Of a DNA stretch of 34,133 nt, positions 1 through 7,628 are shown piece after piece. Origin of the DNA: Planctomycetaceae bacterium (GTDB taxonomy: Bacteria; Planctomycetota; Planctomycetia; Planctomycetales; Planctomycetaceae); contig JALQUR010000548.1 in the NCBI GenBank assembly GCA_023260695.1, positions 1-34,133 on the forward strand. The letters run 5' to 3'. Position 1 is the first letter of the stretch. Each line of letters begins with the position of its first letter. Position numbers and translations under genes: made by a program. The notes under the pieces were generated by a model that made no database searches, had not been told where the DNA came from, and saw only the letters and a list, made by a program, of their open reading frames with translations.

Positions 1-2535
1 AGTTAAGTTTAAATTCAAAGTCCCGATGTCATCTAAACTTAAAAATTCAACCTCATGGGGTTTTGGGGTTTTGGGGACACGCGCGGCGGAACGACTGCTG
101 CTGCCGCGATCAGCCTCGTCAGTGGAAGGCGATGCTGTCGCGGAAGGTGCAGCAACGCGTGGAGCCGTTTCGGTCTCAGGTGGCAGGCTCTCCAGCCTTA
201 CACGGGCGCTTGTAGCACTCCTGGCTGACGAAACCGGAACCGCCTGCACAGCCCGTGGTACAAACTGAGGCTCGGAAGTCTTCCTGCGAAAAATCGGCAC
301 CGCTGGTACTTCAGGAAGAGCTGATGAAGACTTTTCCGCCCCTGAACCAGGAACTGCTTTCTCAGTCGGGACAGGCTGCGGTTGCTTATTCAGGGCTGGA
401 GTTCGTGCCAGCGGTACATCAGCTTCAGCTTTCGCAGCTGATGTGTCTGCACCATCCGACTCACCGCCGGACGTCGACTCATCTTCCGGCACATCCACAT
501 CCCACTGAGCTTCAGCTTCGAGTTCACGGAAAAGGCTCTCCAGTGCACCCTCTCGGTGCGGCCGGTTGTTGCTGCCCGTGGCCTCCCAGCTGTTGGGTGC
601 CGGACCACCGGAAAATGCCTCCGGAATTGCGTCAACGAGTTCGTTGTCGAGGGCAGCCGACGTCGCTTCGCCACGTTCGAGTGCCTGATGATAGGCCTCT
701 TCGTTCCATTCACCTTCAGCAAGTCGAATGGAGTTTTCTCGCAGCAGAGTCCCGGATCGAAAATGCAGCTCCACCACAGCCTTGTTGTATTCAACGATAC
801 TGCGGAGGTAGGACTGATCGGCATCTCGACTAGTGATTTTGGCATCCAGTACGCGACCGATCGATGACGGATCACGGCTGCTGTCGTTCAGAACGCGTTC
901 TTCAGCAGTGGCCGCATAGTTGATGGCAACATCAGCTCGCTTCGCGCCACTTTCTGCAAGCAGGTACCAGCGATCCATCTCAAGTCGGGCGTGATTCAGT
1001 TCACGTGCAATTTCTTCTTCCTGGACCTGCAGCACGCGTTTCGCCTTGCGCAGGCGGAGTTCGTAGTTGCGGACCTGCGCGCGAGCAATCCGCAGACCGA
1101 GCGGAAGTGAGAACTGCACACCAGCCGCCCAGCCTGTCTGATTCCCCTGCGTAAGCGATTCGAGTGCGCCCGCATACCCCTCGTCGGTCAGCGAATCGTC
1201 ATCATTCCCACCGTTATAAATCGAATCCCCAAACCCATTGACGCGATACTGCGTTACGAGGTCAAGTCGCGGACGATTCAGGCTCCGGGCAGCACGCAGC
1301 TGCAGCTCCAGACTCTGAAGCTGCCATTTCTGACGTCGAACTTCAGTTCGATGACTCAGAGCATCCATCAGCATCGATTCCCAGTTTGGATCAAACCGGG
1401 CTTCCTGCGGCTGATCCGTCGGGACCAGGAATTCACCGTCATTCATTGGCAGACCAAGCAGTCGCCGCAGACGACTTTCGGCCTGCAGCACATCCGCAAG
1501 TGATCCTTTGATGCGGGCGTCAGCTTCGTAGAGCCGGTTCTGGGCCTGATAGACGGTGTCGCGGGCCTCGAGTCGCGTCGCCAGCAGGTCGCTGTACTTC
1601 ACAATATCCCGGAACGTCATCACTTCGGAGTGATACAGATGCAGAGCCAGATACAGATCCCAGTAAAGCGTCTCAACGTCGCGTACCATACCCTGCACGG
1701 ACTGTTCAAAATCGAGCAGTGAAATGTCACTGTTGATCCGCGAAATCAGCACGCCCTGGGAAACACCGCTCACACCGCGAAGGTTCTGGGCAGCAGGGCC
1801 CGCAATGCGAGTGAATTCTGTTCCCGATGCAGCAAGAAGCGGCTGGCGATATTCCGCCTGCAGAAATGTATTGTAGGCCGAATCGAACAGTCGCGTCTGG
1901 TTGTTCCGCGAGTACGCCCAGTTGCTTTCGACGGCGAACGAACCGGAGTTTGCGAAGGATTTCTCCAGTCGTGTCACCCACTGTCCGCTGTTTTCCCGCA
2001 GAACATCCCCCTGATCCAGTCCAATGTTGGCCGTATTCTGCACGTCTTCAGACCGCCCGGCCTGCAGGTTGCTGCTGAGTACAGGGTCGAAGTCTGACAG
2101 AGCAGCCTCCACCCCGCGATTTCCGATCAGGAAGCCTGTCTCCTGAATGGCATTGTCATACACAGACGGAACGCGGTCAGGATTGGCGAGCAATGGATTT
2201 CCAGGGGACAGAAACGAACTGTCCTCGCGAACCACAGCCGAGTTGGCAAGCGTCATCCGAATGCACTCATCCAGACTGACTCCGCGTTCCGTCACCTCAT
2301 CAAGGGAAGTGACGCTGCGGGGGGCCGTGAATAACTGAGCATCTGTCTGGTGCTCAGCATCCGCCGGGCTCGGGTAGTCCAGAGAAGTGGAGTAATTGCG
2401 GTAGTAGGTCGCAGTCGCATCTTCTTCCCTGTCCCGCAGCAGATACTGCAGAGTCCGACCTGGCCCGGCACAACCCTGAAACAGCAGTGTGACCAGCAGG
2501 ATCGCCGCTATAGACGGCCTGAGATCCTTCAGCAC
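1..2535 (-). CDS. TolC family outer-membrane efflux lipoprotein, 3' end cut by window edge
   Basis: This gene is absent from the ORF track because its stop lies off the left edge; I read the frame by hand and find 845 codons without a stop. The proposed GTG start follows AGGAG with about 9 bases between. The N-terminus is a hydrophobic signal (AAILLVTLLFQGC) ending in a possible but non-classical lipobox, so an outer-membrane lipoprotein is likely. The middle, roughly residues 50-570, has the TolC pattern: the SLDECIRMTLANS opening, two long helical repeats, and motifs such as DTVYQAQNRLYEADARIKGS and LPLGLRIARAQVRNYELRLR. Such proteins form the outer-membrane channel of tripartite efflux or type I secretion systems. 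After about residue 600 the protein becomes Pro/Ser/Glu/Ala-rich and looks disordered, far beyond the usual TolC length of about 450. No partner RND or ABC genes lie in the window; they may sit to the left. Confidence 0.88.
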   Translation of the reverse strand, partial: MLKDLRPSIAAILLVTLLFQGCAGPGRTLQYLLRDREEDATATYYRNYSTSLDYPSPADAEHQTDAQLFTAPRSVTSLDEVTERGVSLDECIRMTLANSAVVREDSSFLSPGNPLLANPDRVPSVYDNAIQETGFLIGNRGVEAALSDFDPVLSSNLQAGRSEDVQNTANIGLDQGDVLRENSGQWVTRLEKSFANSGSFAVESNWAYSRNNQTRLFDSAYNTFLQAEYRQPLLAASGTEFTRIAGPAAQNLRGVSGVSQGVLISRINSDISLLDFEQSVQGMVRDVETLYWDLYLALHLYHSEVMTFRDIVKYSDLLATRLEARDTVYQAQNRLYEADARIKGSLADVLQAESRLRRLLGLPMNDGEFLVPTDQPQEARFDPNWESMLMDALSHRTEVRRQKWQLQSLELQLRAARSLNRPRLDLVTQYRVNGFGDSIYNGGNDDDSLTDEGYAGALESLTQGNQTGWAAGVQFSLPLGLRIARAQVRNYELRLRKAKRVLQVQEEEIARELNHARLEMDRWYLLAESGAKRADVAINYAATAEERVLNDSSRDPSSIGRVLDAKITSRDADQSYLRSIVEYNKAVVELHFRSGTLLRENSIRLAEGEWNEEAYHQALERGEATSAALDNELVDAIPEAFSGGPAPNSWEATGSNNRPHREGALESLFRELEAEAQWDVDVPEDESTSGGESDGADTSAAKAEADVPLARTPALNKQPQPVPTEKAVPGSGAEKSSSALPEVPAVPIFRRKTSEPQFVPRAVQAVPVSSARSATSARVRLESLPPETETAPRVAAPSATASPSTDEADRGSSSRSAARVPKTPKPHEVEFLSLDDIGTLNLNLT

Positions 2536-2977
2536 TTCTACCGACTCCTGAAACCCGGAACCTTGCACAGTGGCAGGCGCCGGAAACTCCGTTCTGAGCA
2601 GGCTTCGAGCCTGCTCTCACCGCATCTGCTGCGGCCTGGCAACACGGGATGTTGCCGCATTAGCTCGAACGGACTCAACACTGATTCATAACTTCAGCCC
2701 TGCTGGAAAGTCCCGGGAATACGCGGCTCGGAGCCATCCGGCAAAGAACGCACGGTTGCCATCACCCCGGCAGAATCTGCCTCGCTCGACAGGCTCCGAA
2801 CACACCCTTTCGGCAGTTCTCGCAGGAATCGTGTCCGCAAAATGGGCTGTTCGATGCTGCGGGAGCGAAGTGTCAGCCTGTTTTCCGCTTCCTGACAGCG
2901 ACAGATTGTCGCCGGCGTTCGGTTGCACGAACAGCAGCCTTCTGGAACACTGACGAAGTCAACTGAAGGAATTCAAC
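2536..2977. other. Divergent intergenic region between the TolC-like gene and the YkgJ-like gene
   Basis: This 442-base gap separates two divergently transcribed genes and should hold both promoters. Its ORF-track entries (2570-2953 plus, 2686-2928 minus, 2873-3130 minus) overlap one another, have low-complexity composition and resemble no family I know, so I treat it as non-coding. It contains one perfect 9-base inverted repeat at 2596-2616 and a smaller dyad at 2898-2912 (GCGACA, GAT, TGTCGC). I do not see a convincing -35/-10 pair. Confidence 0.6.
2596..2616. repeat. Perfect inverted repeat, 9-base arms around TCG
   Basis: GAGCAGGCT and AGCCTGCTC flank a three-base TCG loop. It lies about 60 bases upstream of the TolC-like start codon. 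As RNA it would form a very stable hairpin in the leader; as DNA it could be an operator for a dimeric regulator. No T-run follows on either strand, so it does not look like an intrinsic terminator. Confidence 0.7.
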
Positions 2978-3409
2978 ATGCCCACAGAACAAATGACTCG
3001 GGAGAATCTCCCGGCCGGCGAAGTGCTGTGCAGTTACTGCAATGCCCGCTGCTGTCGCTACTTTGCGCTGCAGATCGACCAACCCACCACGCGCAACGAT
3101 TTCGACAATCTCCGTTGGTACCTGCTGCACGGTTCCTTCTCAGTCTTTGTCGACGACGGAGACTGGTACCTGATGATTCCAGGTGACTGTAAGCACATTC
3201 TTCCTGACAACCGCTGTGGTATCTATGATATCCGACCACAGATCTGTCGGGATTACACCACGGACAGCTGCGAATACGACAATCCCGGGGTCTACGACCA
3301 GTTCTTCGAAACACCAGAGCAGATTTACGAGTACGCTCAGGCTGTGCTGCCGGCGGCGGTCCGTCGTTCTGCTTCAGATCCGGTCAGCCTCCCGGTTCTC
3401 AACTCCTGA
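2978..3409 (+). CDS. YkgJ-family cysteine cluster protein
   Basis: A 143-residue protein with the YkgJ/CxxCxxxCC pattern: CSYCNARCCR near residues 14-24, then the family's GDCKHIL, CGIYDIRPQICR and a further Cys (DSCEYD). The cysteines are expected to bind zinc or an iron-sulfur cluster; the family's biochemical role is not settled. The start has a good ribosome site (GAAGGA, 7 bases before ATG). It has no signal peptide, so it is probably cytoplasmic. It stands 254 bases upstream of hisS, so co-transcription is possible but not shown. The last 20 or so residues (LPAAVRRSASDPVSLPVLNS) lie outside the conserved part. Family assignment is secure; function is unknown. Confidence 0.88.
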   Translation: MPTEQMTRENLPAGEVLCSYCNARCCRYFALQIDQPTTRNDFDNLRWYLLHGSFSVFVDDGDWYLMIPGDCKHILPDNRCGIYDIRPQICRDYTTDSCEYDNPGVYDQFFETPEQIYEYAQAVLPAAVRRSASDPVSLPVLNS

Positions 3410-3515
3410 ACTTGACTCAACCCGCAATCAGGCACGGGTGCCGGGATCTGGCAGCGTCAGTCCTCGCCCGCAGCAGCAATGATCACGGCAGGACTCAATA
3501 CGGCGTCGGATTCCG

Positions 3516-3521
3516 TATAGT
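3516..3521 (+). promoter_or_regulatory. Possible -10 element upstream of hisS
   Basis: TATAGT resembles a sigma70-type -10 box and lies about 140 bases before hisS. The bases 16-18 positions further upstream (around ACTCAA) are a poor -35 match, so this is only a weak candidate. Confidence 0.2.
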
Positions 3522-3663
3522 GCATTCCCGATCCGAGGATCATGCCATGCGGCCGCTGCCTGAGTGAGCAGACCTGTTAGTATGTCGCCCGGTCAGTCTT
3601 CAGCTCGGACTGCAGTCTTCGTGGACGATCGTGGCCGCCTCATTCAGCTTCCGGAGTTAATCA

Positions 3664-5013
3664 GTGACCGATTCGAAGCCTCATCGCATCAAGCCGCAGA
3701 CCCTGCGCGGCTTCAGAGACTTCCTGCCCGACCAGATGATGGCTCGTGAAAAACTGATCGACACAGCTCGCAGAGTTTATCGCAGCTATGGATTTGCTCC
3801 GATCGACACACCGGCGCTTGAGTATGCCGAAGTTCTGCTTGGCAAAGGTGGTGACGAGTCCGACAAACAGGTCTTCCGTTTTCAGGATCAGGGCGGGCGC
3901 GACGTGGCAATGCGTTTCGACCTGACAGTGCCGCTTGCCCGATTTTCAGCTCAGCACGCGCAGCAGCTGGGTACCCCATTCCGCAGATATCACATCGGGC
4001 CCGTCTGGCGTGGCGAACGGCCGGCGCGTGGACGATTCCGCGAATTCCTGCAGTGTGACTTCGATACCATTGGTACTCTGAGCAATTCAGCTGATATCGA
4101 GACACTCTTCGTCATCAACGATCTGCTGGAGAATATCGGCATCGAGCGGTTCACGATCCGGGTCAATAATCGACGCGTACTGAACGGTTTGCTGGAGCGT
4201 ACGGGTGCTCAGGAGCAGGCTGTGGCCATCCTGCGTGCACTCGACAAACTGGACAAGATCGGCCGCGACGCCGTCAGCCGCGAAATGACAGAACTTTCCG
4301 GAGTACCGCAGCAGACGGCCGAGCAGGTGCTGGATATGGCCCAGCTGCAGGGCAGTCCGGATCAGATTCTGCTGCAACTGGAGAACATGCTGCAGGGAAG
4401 TGCCACCGGGGAACAGGGTCTGCAGGATCTGAAGCAGTTGTTTGCATGTGTTGCACACTGTGGCTGGCCGGACGATCGCGTTCGACTGGACGTCGCCATT
4501 GCCCGCGGCCTGGATTACTACACGGGAACAATTTACGAGACGGTGCTCGGGGACCTCCCCGGAATCGGCAGCGTCTGTTCCGGTGGACGTTACGACAACC
4601 TTGCTGATCTGTTTACAGCTCAGCAGCTGCCCGGTGTCGGTGCCAGTCTTGGTCTGGATCGAATGCTCGCTGCGCTTGAGGAACTCGGACTGCTCGAGAC
4701 ATCAACGACACCGGCTCAGATTCTGATCACCATGATGGACCAGGAACACATCGCGGAATACCTGCAGCTTGGGCGCAGACTGCGTCAGCGCGGCATTGGT
4801 GTCGAAGTCTACCCGGAGGCCCGTAATTTCGGCCGCCAGATGAAATATGCAGATCGCCGCGGCTTCCGCTACTGTATTATTGCCGGGAGTGATGAATTTG
4901 CGGCGCAGCAGTGGCAGCTGAGAGACCTTGCAAATGGCAGCCAGACTGTTGTCTCTGACGCTGCGGCTGATGCTGAAGTCGTGCAGATTCTGACTGCGGA
5001 AGCTGCAGACTGA
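3664..5013 (+). CDS. hisS: Histidine--tRNA ligase
   Basis: Class II aminoacyl-tRNA synthetase that charges tRNA-His in the cytoplasm. The 449-residue product opens with the typical [16 protein letters not shown] segment. Motif 2 is clear at about residues 108-131 ([21 protein letters not shown]). The HisRS-specific histidine-binding motif [13 protein letters not shown] is at about 279-291, followed by [11 protein letters not shown] and motif 3 ([11 protein letters not shown]). The C-terminal anticodon-binding domain runs from about residue 355 ([11 protein letters not shown]) to the end. Length is slightly above the usual 420-430 owing to a longer C-terminus. The start is GTG, with GGAG about 9 bases upstream. 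A gap of 110 bases separates it from the MBL hydrolase gene in the same direction. No T-box or leader peptide is apparent upstream. Confidence 0.97.
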   Translation: MTDSKPHRIKPQTLRGFRDFLPDQMMAREKLIDTARRVYRSYGFAPIDTPALEYAEVLLGKGGDESDKQVFRFQDQGGRDVAMRFDLTVPLARFSAQHAQQLGTPFRRYHIGPVWRGERPARGRFREFLQCDFDTIGTLSNSADIETLFVINDLLENIGIERFTIRVNNRRVLNGLLERTGAQEQAVAILRALDKLDKIGRDAVSREMTELSGVPQQTAEQVLDMAQLQGSPDQILLQLENMLQGSATGEQGLQDLKQLFACVAHCGWPDDRVRLDVAIARGLDYYTGTIYETVLGDLPGIGSVCSGGRYDNLADLFTAQQLPGVGASLGLDRMLAALEELGLLETSTTPAQILITMMDQEHIAEYLQLGRRLRQRGIGVEVYPEARNFGRQMKYADRRGFRYCIIAGSDEFAAQQWQLRDLANGSQTVVSDAAADAEVVQILTAEAAD

Positions 5014-5123
5014 ACGGCAGGAAATCTCTTCTGCTGAATCACCTGCAGTTCCCGCATTACATTCCGGCTGCTGAAACGGAATCTTCTCAGACCGGTCAAA
5101 CTTTCAGGCCAGACAACCCTGAC

Positions 5124-5963
5124 ATGCTCGAAAACCTCCCCTGTTCTGCACTGAAACACCATTCACTGACGATTGAGGGCTACTCACGCGCAGCTGTGCA
5201 GAGTTACTGGAGAGTCCCGGAACTGCACATCGGATTCGAACTCGGTGGTAGTCCGTGGATGTTCATGGGCACGCAGACCTTCCTGGTCACACATGGTCAT
5301 CTTGACCACCTTGCTGCTCTGCCCGTCTTTGTTGCCCGGCGACGCATGATGAAGATGGAGCCTCCGGTGATCTACCTGCCACAGCAGATCGTTGATGACA
5401 CATGGAGGATGCTGCGTGCCTGGCAGAAACTCGATCGCGGACGCATGAACTGTGAACTCATCGGAGTCAGCCCTGGAGACCAGATTGACCTCTCGCGTGA
5501 ACATCGTTTCACCGCATTCGAAACTGATCACCGAGTGCCCTCGGTCGGTTACATCATCTACGAAGTGCGTCGCAAACTGAAACCCGAGTACCATCAACTG
5601 ACTGGTAACGAGATCCGGGACCTCCGCCTGCAGGGTACTGATGTCACGGCCGAAATATGTACCCCCCTGCTCGCATTTACAGGTGATACAGCCCCGCCGG
5701 GTCTGGACAGCCATCCCGATATCTATCGCGCCCGTATTCTGCTCACCGAAATGACATTCTTCAGACCCGACCATCGTCGTGAGAAGATCCACAAGTTCGG
5801 ACACACTCACCTTGATGATCTGATCGAACGAGCGGACAGATTTCAGAATGAGCTGATTATTCTCGCCCATCTCAGTACTCGAACCCATGTTGACGAAGCT
5901 CGCAGAAGACTGCAGAAAGCACTCCCCGACTCGCTGCGAGAAAAAGTTCATCTGTGGATCTGA
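5124..5963 (+). CDS. RNase Z-like MBL-fold metallo-hydrolase
   Basis: A 279-residue metallo-beta-lactamase-fold hydrolase. The metal-binding signature THGHLDH is at residues 56-62 (His57, His59, Asp61, His62). A second ligand region, FTGDT, has its Asp near residue 188, and a distal LAHLSTRTH supplies the last histidines. The arrangement, including the late HLSTRTH, fits the tRNase Z (ElaC)/arylsulfatase-like group. It would suit 3' tRNA processing or another phosphodiesterase reaction; substrate cannot be read from sequence. There is no signal peptide, so it is probably cytoplasmic. It lies between hisS and mobB, only 15 bases before mobB, suggesting co-transcription. The ATG lacks an obvious Shine-Dalgarno, so the start is less certain than the frame. 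Confidence 0.88.
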   Translation: MLENLPCSALKHHSLTIEGYSRAAVQSYWRVPELHIGFELGGSPWMFMGTQTFLVTHGHLDHLAALPVFVARRRMMKMEPPVIYLPQQIVDDTWRMLRAWQKLDRGRMNCELIGVSPGDQIDLSREHRFTAFETDHRVPSVGYIIYEVRRKLKPEYHQLTGNEIRDLRLQGTDVTAEICTPLLAFTGDTAPPGLDSHPDIYRARILLTEMTFFRPDHRREKIHKFGHTHLDDLIERADRFQNELIILAHLSTRTHVDEARRRLQKALPDSLREKVHLWI

Positions 5964-5978
5964 AGAGAAGCACAACTC

Positions 5979-6494
5979 ATGTCCGCACCTCCACCACGTG
6001 TTCACATTGTCGGTCGCAGGAACTGTGGCAAGACAACTCTTGTCTGTGAGCTGATCACCGAATTCACCCGTCGTGGACTTCGTGTGGCATCTGTCAAACA
6101 CACGCACCACCAGCATGAACTTGATACTCCGGGAAAGGACTCCTGGAAACACCGTCAGGCCGGTGCCGCCATTGTCGGAATTCTGTCTCCGGGAATGACC
6201 GCTCTCTTTCGGCCATGTGACCGCAGTCACCGGGACGAAGACCGCTACCAGTCCCTGGTCAGCGCAGCAGCAGACTGCCATCTGGTAATTGTGGAAGGTG
6301 ATCTGCACACCACAGCTCCGCGAATCGAAGTCTGGCGGCAGTCAGCTGCGGAGCAACCATGGGCATATGAAGTACCCGGCATCAGCGTCGTTGTTACTGA
6401 TGACCCCATGGCAAACGCCCCCTGCCCCGTCTGGGCCAGAGGCGATGTTTCAGCCATCGCGGATGGAGTTCTGAATCTCGTCAGCACTGACTGA
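5979..6494 (+). CDS. mobB: Molybdopterin-guanine dinucleotide biosynthesis protein B-like GTPase
   Basis: A 171-residue P-loop protein of the MobB family. The Walker A region GRRNCGKTT occupies residues 12-20, followed by the family's RVASVKHTHH and DTPGKDSWKHRQAGA segments. MobB binds GTP and assists MobA in attaching GMP to molybdopterin to give the cofactor of DMSO-reductase-type enzymes. The later VEGDL segment fits the Walker B area. It begins 15 bases after the MBL hydrolase stop, so the two are probably one transcript. No mobA, moe or moa gene is in the window, so mobB is separated from its pathway here. Length matches the family. A hairpin follows the stop codon. Confidence 0.93.
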   Translation: MSAPPPRVHIVGRRNCGKTTLVCELITEFTRRGLRVASVKHTHHQHELDTPGKDSWKHRQAGAAIVGILSPGMTALFRPCDRSHRDEDRYQSLVSAAADCHLVIVEGDLHTTAPRIEVWRQSAAEQPWAYEVPGISVVVTDDPMANAPCPVWARGDVSAIADGVLNLVSTD

Positions 6495-6502
6495 CCTGAG
6501 CG

Positions 6503-6520
6503 GTGCAGGTGAGCCTGCAC
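6503..6520. repeat. Hairpin just after mobB
   Basis: GTGCAGG and CCTGCAC form a perfect 7-base stem around TGAG, starting 9 bases after the mobB stop. Position suggests transcript-end processing or termination, but there is no following T-run, so an intrinsic terminator is not supported. Confidence 0.5.
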
Positions 6521-6555
6521 ATCGCGGCTCTGCATCGCGTTACGCCGCCGGCGTC

Positions 6556-6628
6556 AGCGCAGCATCACGGTGTACAGCGCGCATCACGGTGTGCAGCGCA
6601 GCATCACAGTGTGCAGCGCGTCATTACA
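6556..6628. repeat. Short tandem repeat, about 20-base unit, 3.5 copies
   Basis: Three near-identical units begin AGCGC: AGCGCAGCATCACGGTGTAC, then a 19-base copy missing one A, then a 20-base copy with GG changed to AG. A partial fourth copy (AGCGCGTCATTACA) follows. The units lie directly end to end without spacers, so this is not a CRISPR. They could be a slipped-strand repeat or an iterated protein-binding site. Confidence 0.8.
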
Positions 6629-6698
6629 TCGATCATACAAATCACACGGATTATGACGCGTCGCCAGGCAATTGAGTGACTCTTTCAGATTCAATGTA

Positions 6699-6720
6699 GG
6701 GTGTTAATTGTACCACACCC
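6699..6720. promoter_or_regulatory. Dyad in the AT-rich leader of the DUF3127-like gene
   Basis: GGGTGT and ACACCC form 6-base inverted arms around TTAATTGTACC-type AT-rich sequence. This lies about 100 bases upstream of the ATG at 6823 and could be an operator. A TTGAGT at 6672 might be a -35 box, but the matching -10 (TGTAGG) is poor. Confidence 0.35.
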
Positions 6721-6822
6721 AATATCGCTCTACTTTTCACACTACACATCGGCGGCGAACGGCTTCGCTCCGTGATCAAATGCAGGCAGGCACTGAACGC
6801 AATTTCTTGAAGGAAACTGACA

Positions 6823-7200
6823 ATGACCGAACCTACACTGACCGGAAACGTCTACACCATCGAAGAAACGCAGACCTATGGACAGAAGGGCTTTCGCAAA
6901 CGTCTGATTGTGCTCACCCAGAAACGCGGACAGTATGTCAATTACATTCCTCTGGAACTCATCGGAGATGCCTGTGAAGCCGCGGATGAACTTGAGCGTG
7001 GCGACCAGATCAGCGCGCAGTACCGCCTCTCCGGACGCCGTTGGCAGCGGGACGAGGCCAGTGAAGTGCGTTACTTCCTGAGTGCTGAAGCACGATCGTT
7101 CGAACGTACAGAGCTGGCCACGCAACCAGTTGCTGCACAGCCCGTTGCTGCACAGCCGCAGCCAGCAGCTGCAGCTGACGAGCAGGATGTGCCGTTCTGA
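6823..7200 (+). CDS. DUF3127-like OB-fold protein with SSB-type acidic C-terminal tip
   Basis: A 125-residue protein. Residues 1-92 resemble the DUF3127 family, predicted OB folds related to single-stranded DNA-binding proteins: LTGNVYTIEETQTYG, KRLIVLTQ, IPLEL, ERGDQISAQYRLSGRRWQ, then a final strand at VRYFLSAEARSFE. A Gln/Ala/Pro linker follows with a short repeat (QPVAAQPVAAQPQP). The protein ends ADEQDVPF, which closely resembles the acidic tip of bacterial SSB (DDDIPF type) that docks SSB partner proteins. Both halves, OB fold plus flexible linker plus acidic PF tip, are the SSB plan. I infer ssDNA binding or recruitment of SSB partners, not shown. The ATG follows TTGAAGGAAACTGACA, an adequate ribosome site. 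It appears monocistronic, with long gene-free gaps on both sides. Confidence 0.8.
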   Translation: MTEPTLTGNVYTIEETQTYGQKGFRKRLIVLTQKRGQYVNYIPLELIGDACEAADELERGDQISAQYRLSGRRWQRDEASEVRYFLSAEARSFERTELATQPVAAQPVAAQPQPAAAADEQDVPF

Positions 7201-7628
7201 GTCAACTTTTCGTCACAGCAACTGCATCGAACTCCCTGTCGCAGCAGCTCGGTCCGAGCTGCGTGCGGGGAAACTCAGCAGTGTGGCTCCGCCACAGGGG
7301 GATGTCTGCCTCCGCAGCAGTTACTCCGGGCCTGAAGCATCGGGCCCGGACATCCCACCGATCACATCCAGCAGACAGACTGTTGCCCGGATCGAACACG
7401 CGGCATCCCTGCGTCCCGTCATGGATCATGCAGTGGTAGTGCCACAGCTGCGAAGAATCGCAGCGATGACCAGCCCGCGAATCGGCTGACAGCACAGCAA
7501 CAGCTTCGATCCTTATCGTTCCAATCAGCGGCCCCTGGCGTGTGCTTCGCATCCAAATCGGTATACTTTGCAGCAGTCAGGCGATGCATTCCGATCGCCG
7601 CGCACTTCAGACCCAGCGGAGTATCAAG
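7201..7628. other. Intergenic region and leader before the giant fusion gene
   Basis: I see no credible gene in these 428 bases; the listed ORFs overlap on opposite strands and match nothing I know. Small dyads are present: AGCTCG/CGAGCT at 7246-7260, TGTGG/CCACA at 7282-7296, and GGGCC/GGCCC around 7328-7347. None is followed by a T-run. A TATACT -10-like box is at 7562. Confidence 0.55.
7562..7567 (+). promoter_or_regulatory. Possible -10 element of the giant fusion gene
   Basis: TATACT matches a sigma70 -10 box at five of six positions and lies 62 bases before the proposed ATG at 7629. The -35 position is poor. If it is used, the GTG at 7542 would not be transcribed, which favours the start at 7629. 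Confidence 0.3.

Larger units (their letters stand above)
6495..6822. other. Intergenic region upstream of the DUF3127-like gene
   Basis: No credible gene is seen in this 328-base stretch; ORF 6708-6977 runs into the DUF3127 gene in another frame. In order it holds a hairpin after mobB, a GC-rich tandem repeat (6556-6628), then a sharply more AT-rich part (about 6660-6740) with a dyad at 6699-6720. The AT-rich part is the likely promoter region of the downstream gene. Confidence 0.6.

Noticed and set aside
255-875. ORFs at 255-833 and 556-867 (plus) and 390-875 (minus)
   Set aside because: All overlap the open minus-strand TolC-like frame, which has real family motifs; these are shadows.
5184-6308. 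374-residue minus-strand ORF across the MBL hydrolase and mobB genes
   Set aside because: It lies antisense to two genes with clear family motifs, and its residues show no domain. GC-rich coding strands often leave long open antisense frames.
6556-6628. Possible CRISPR array
   Set aside because: The units touch with no spacers, only about 3.5 copies exist, and no cas gene is near.
7246-7347. Intrinsic terminator after the DUF3127-like gene
   Set aside because: Several small dyads occur, but none is followed by a T-run.
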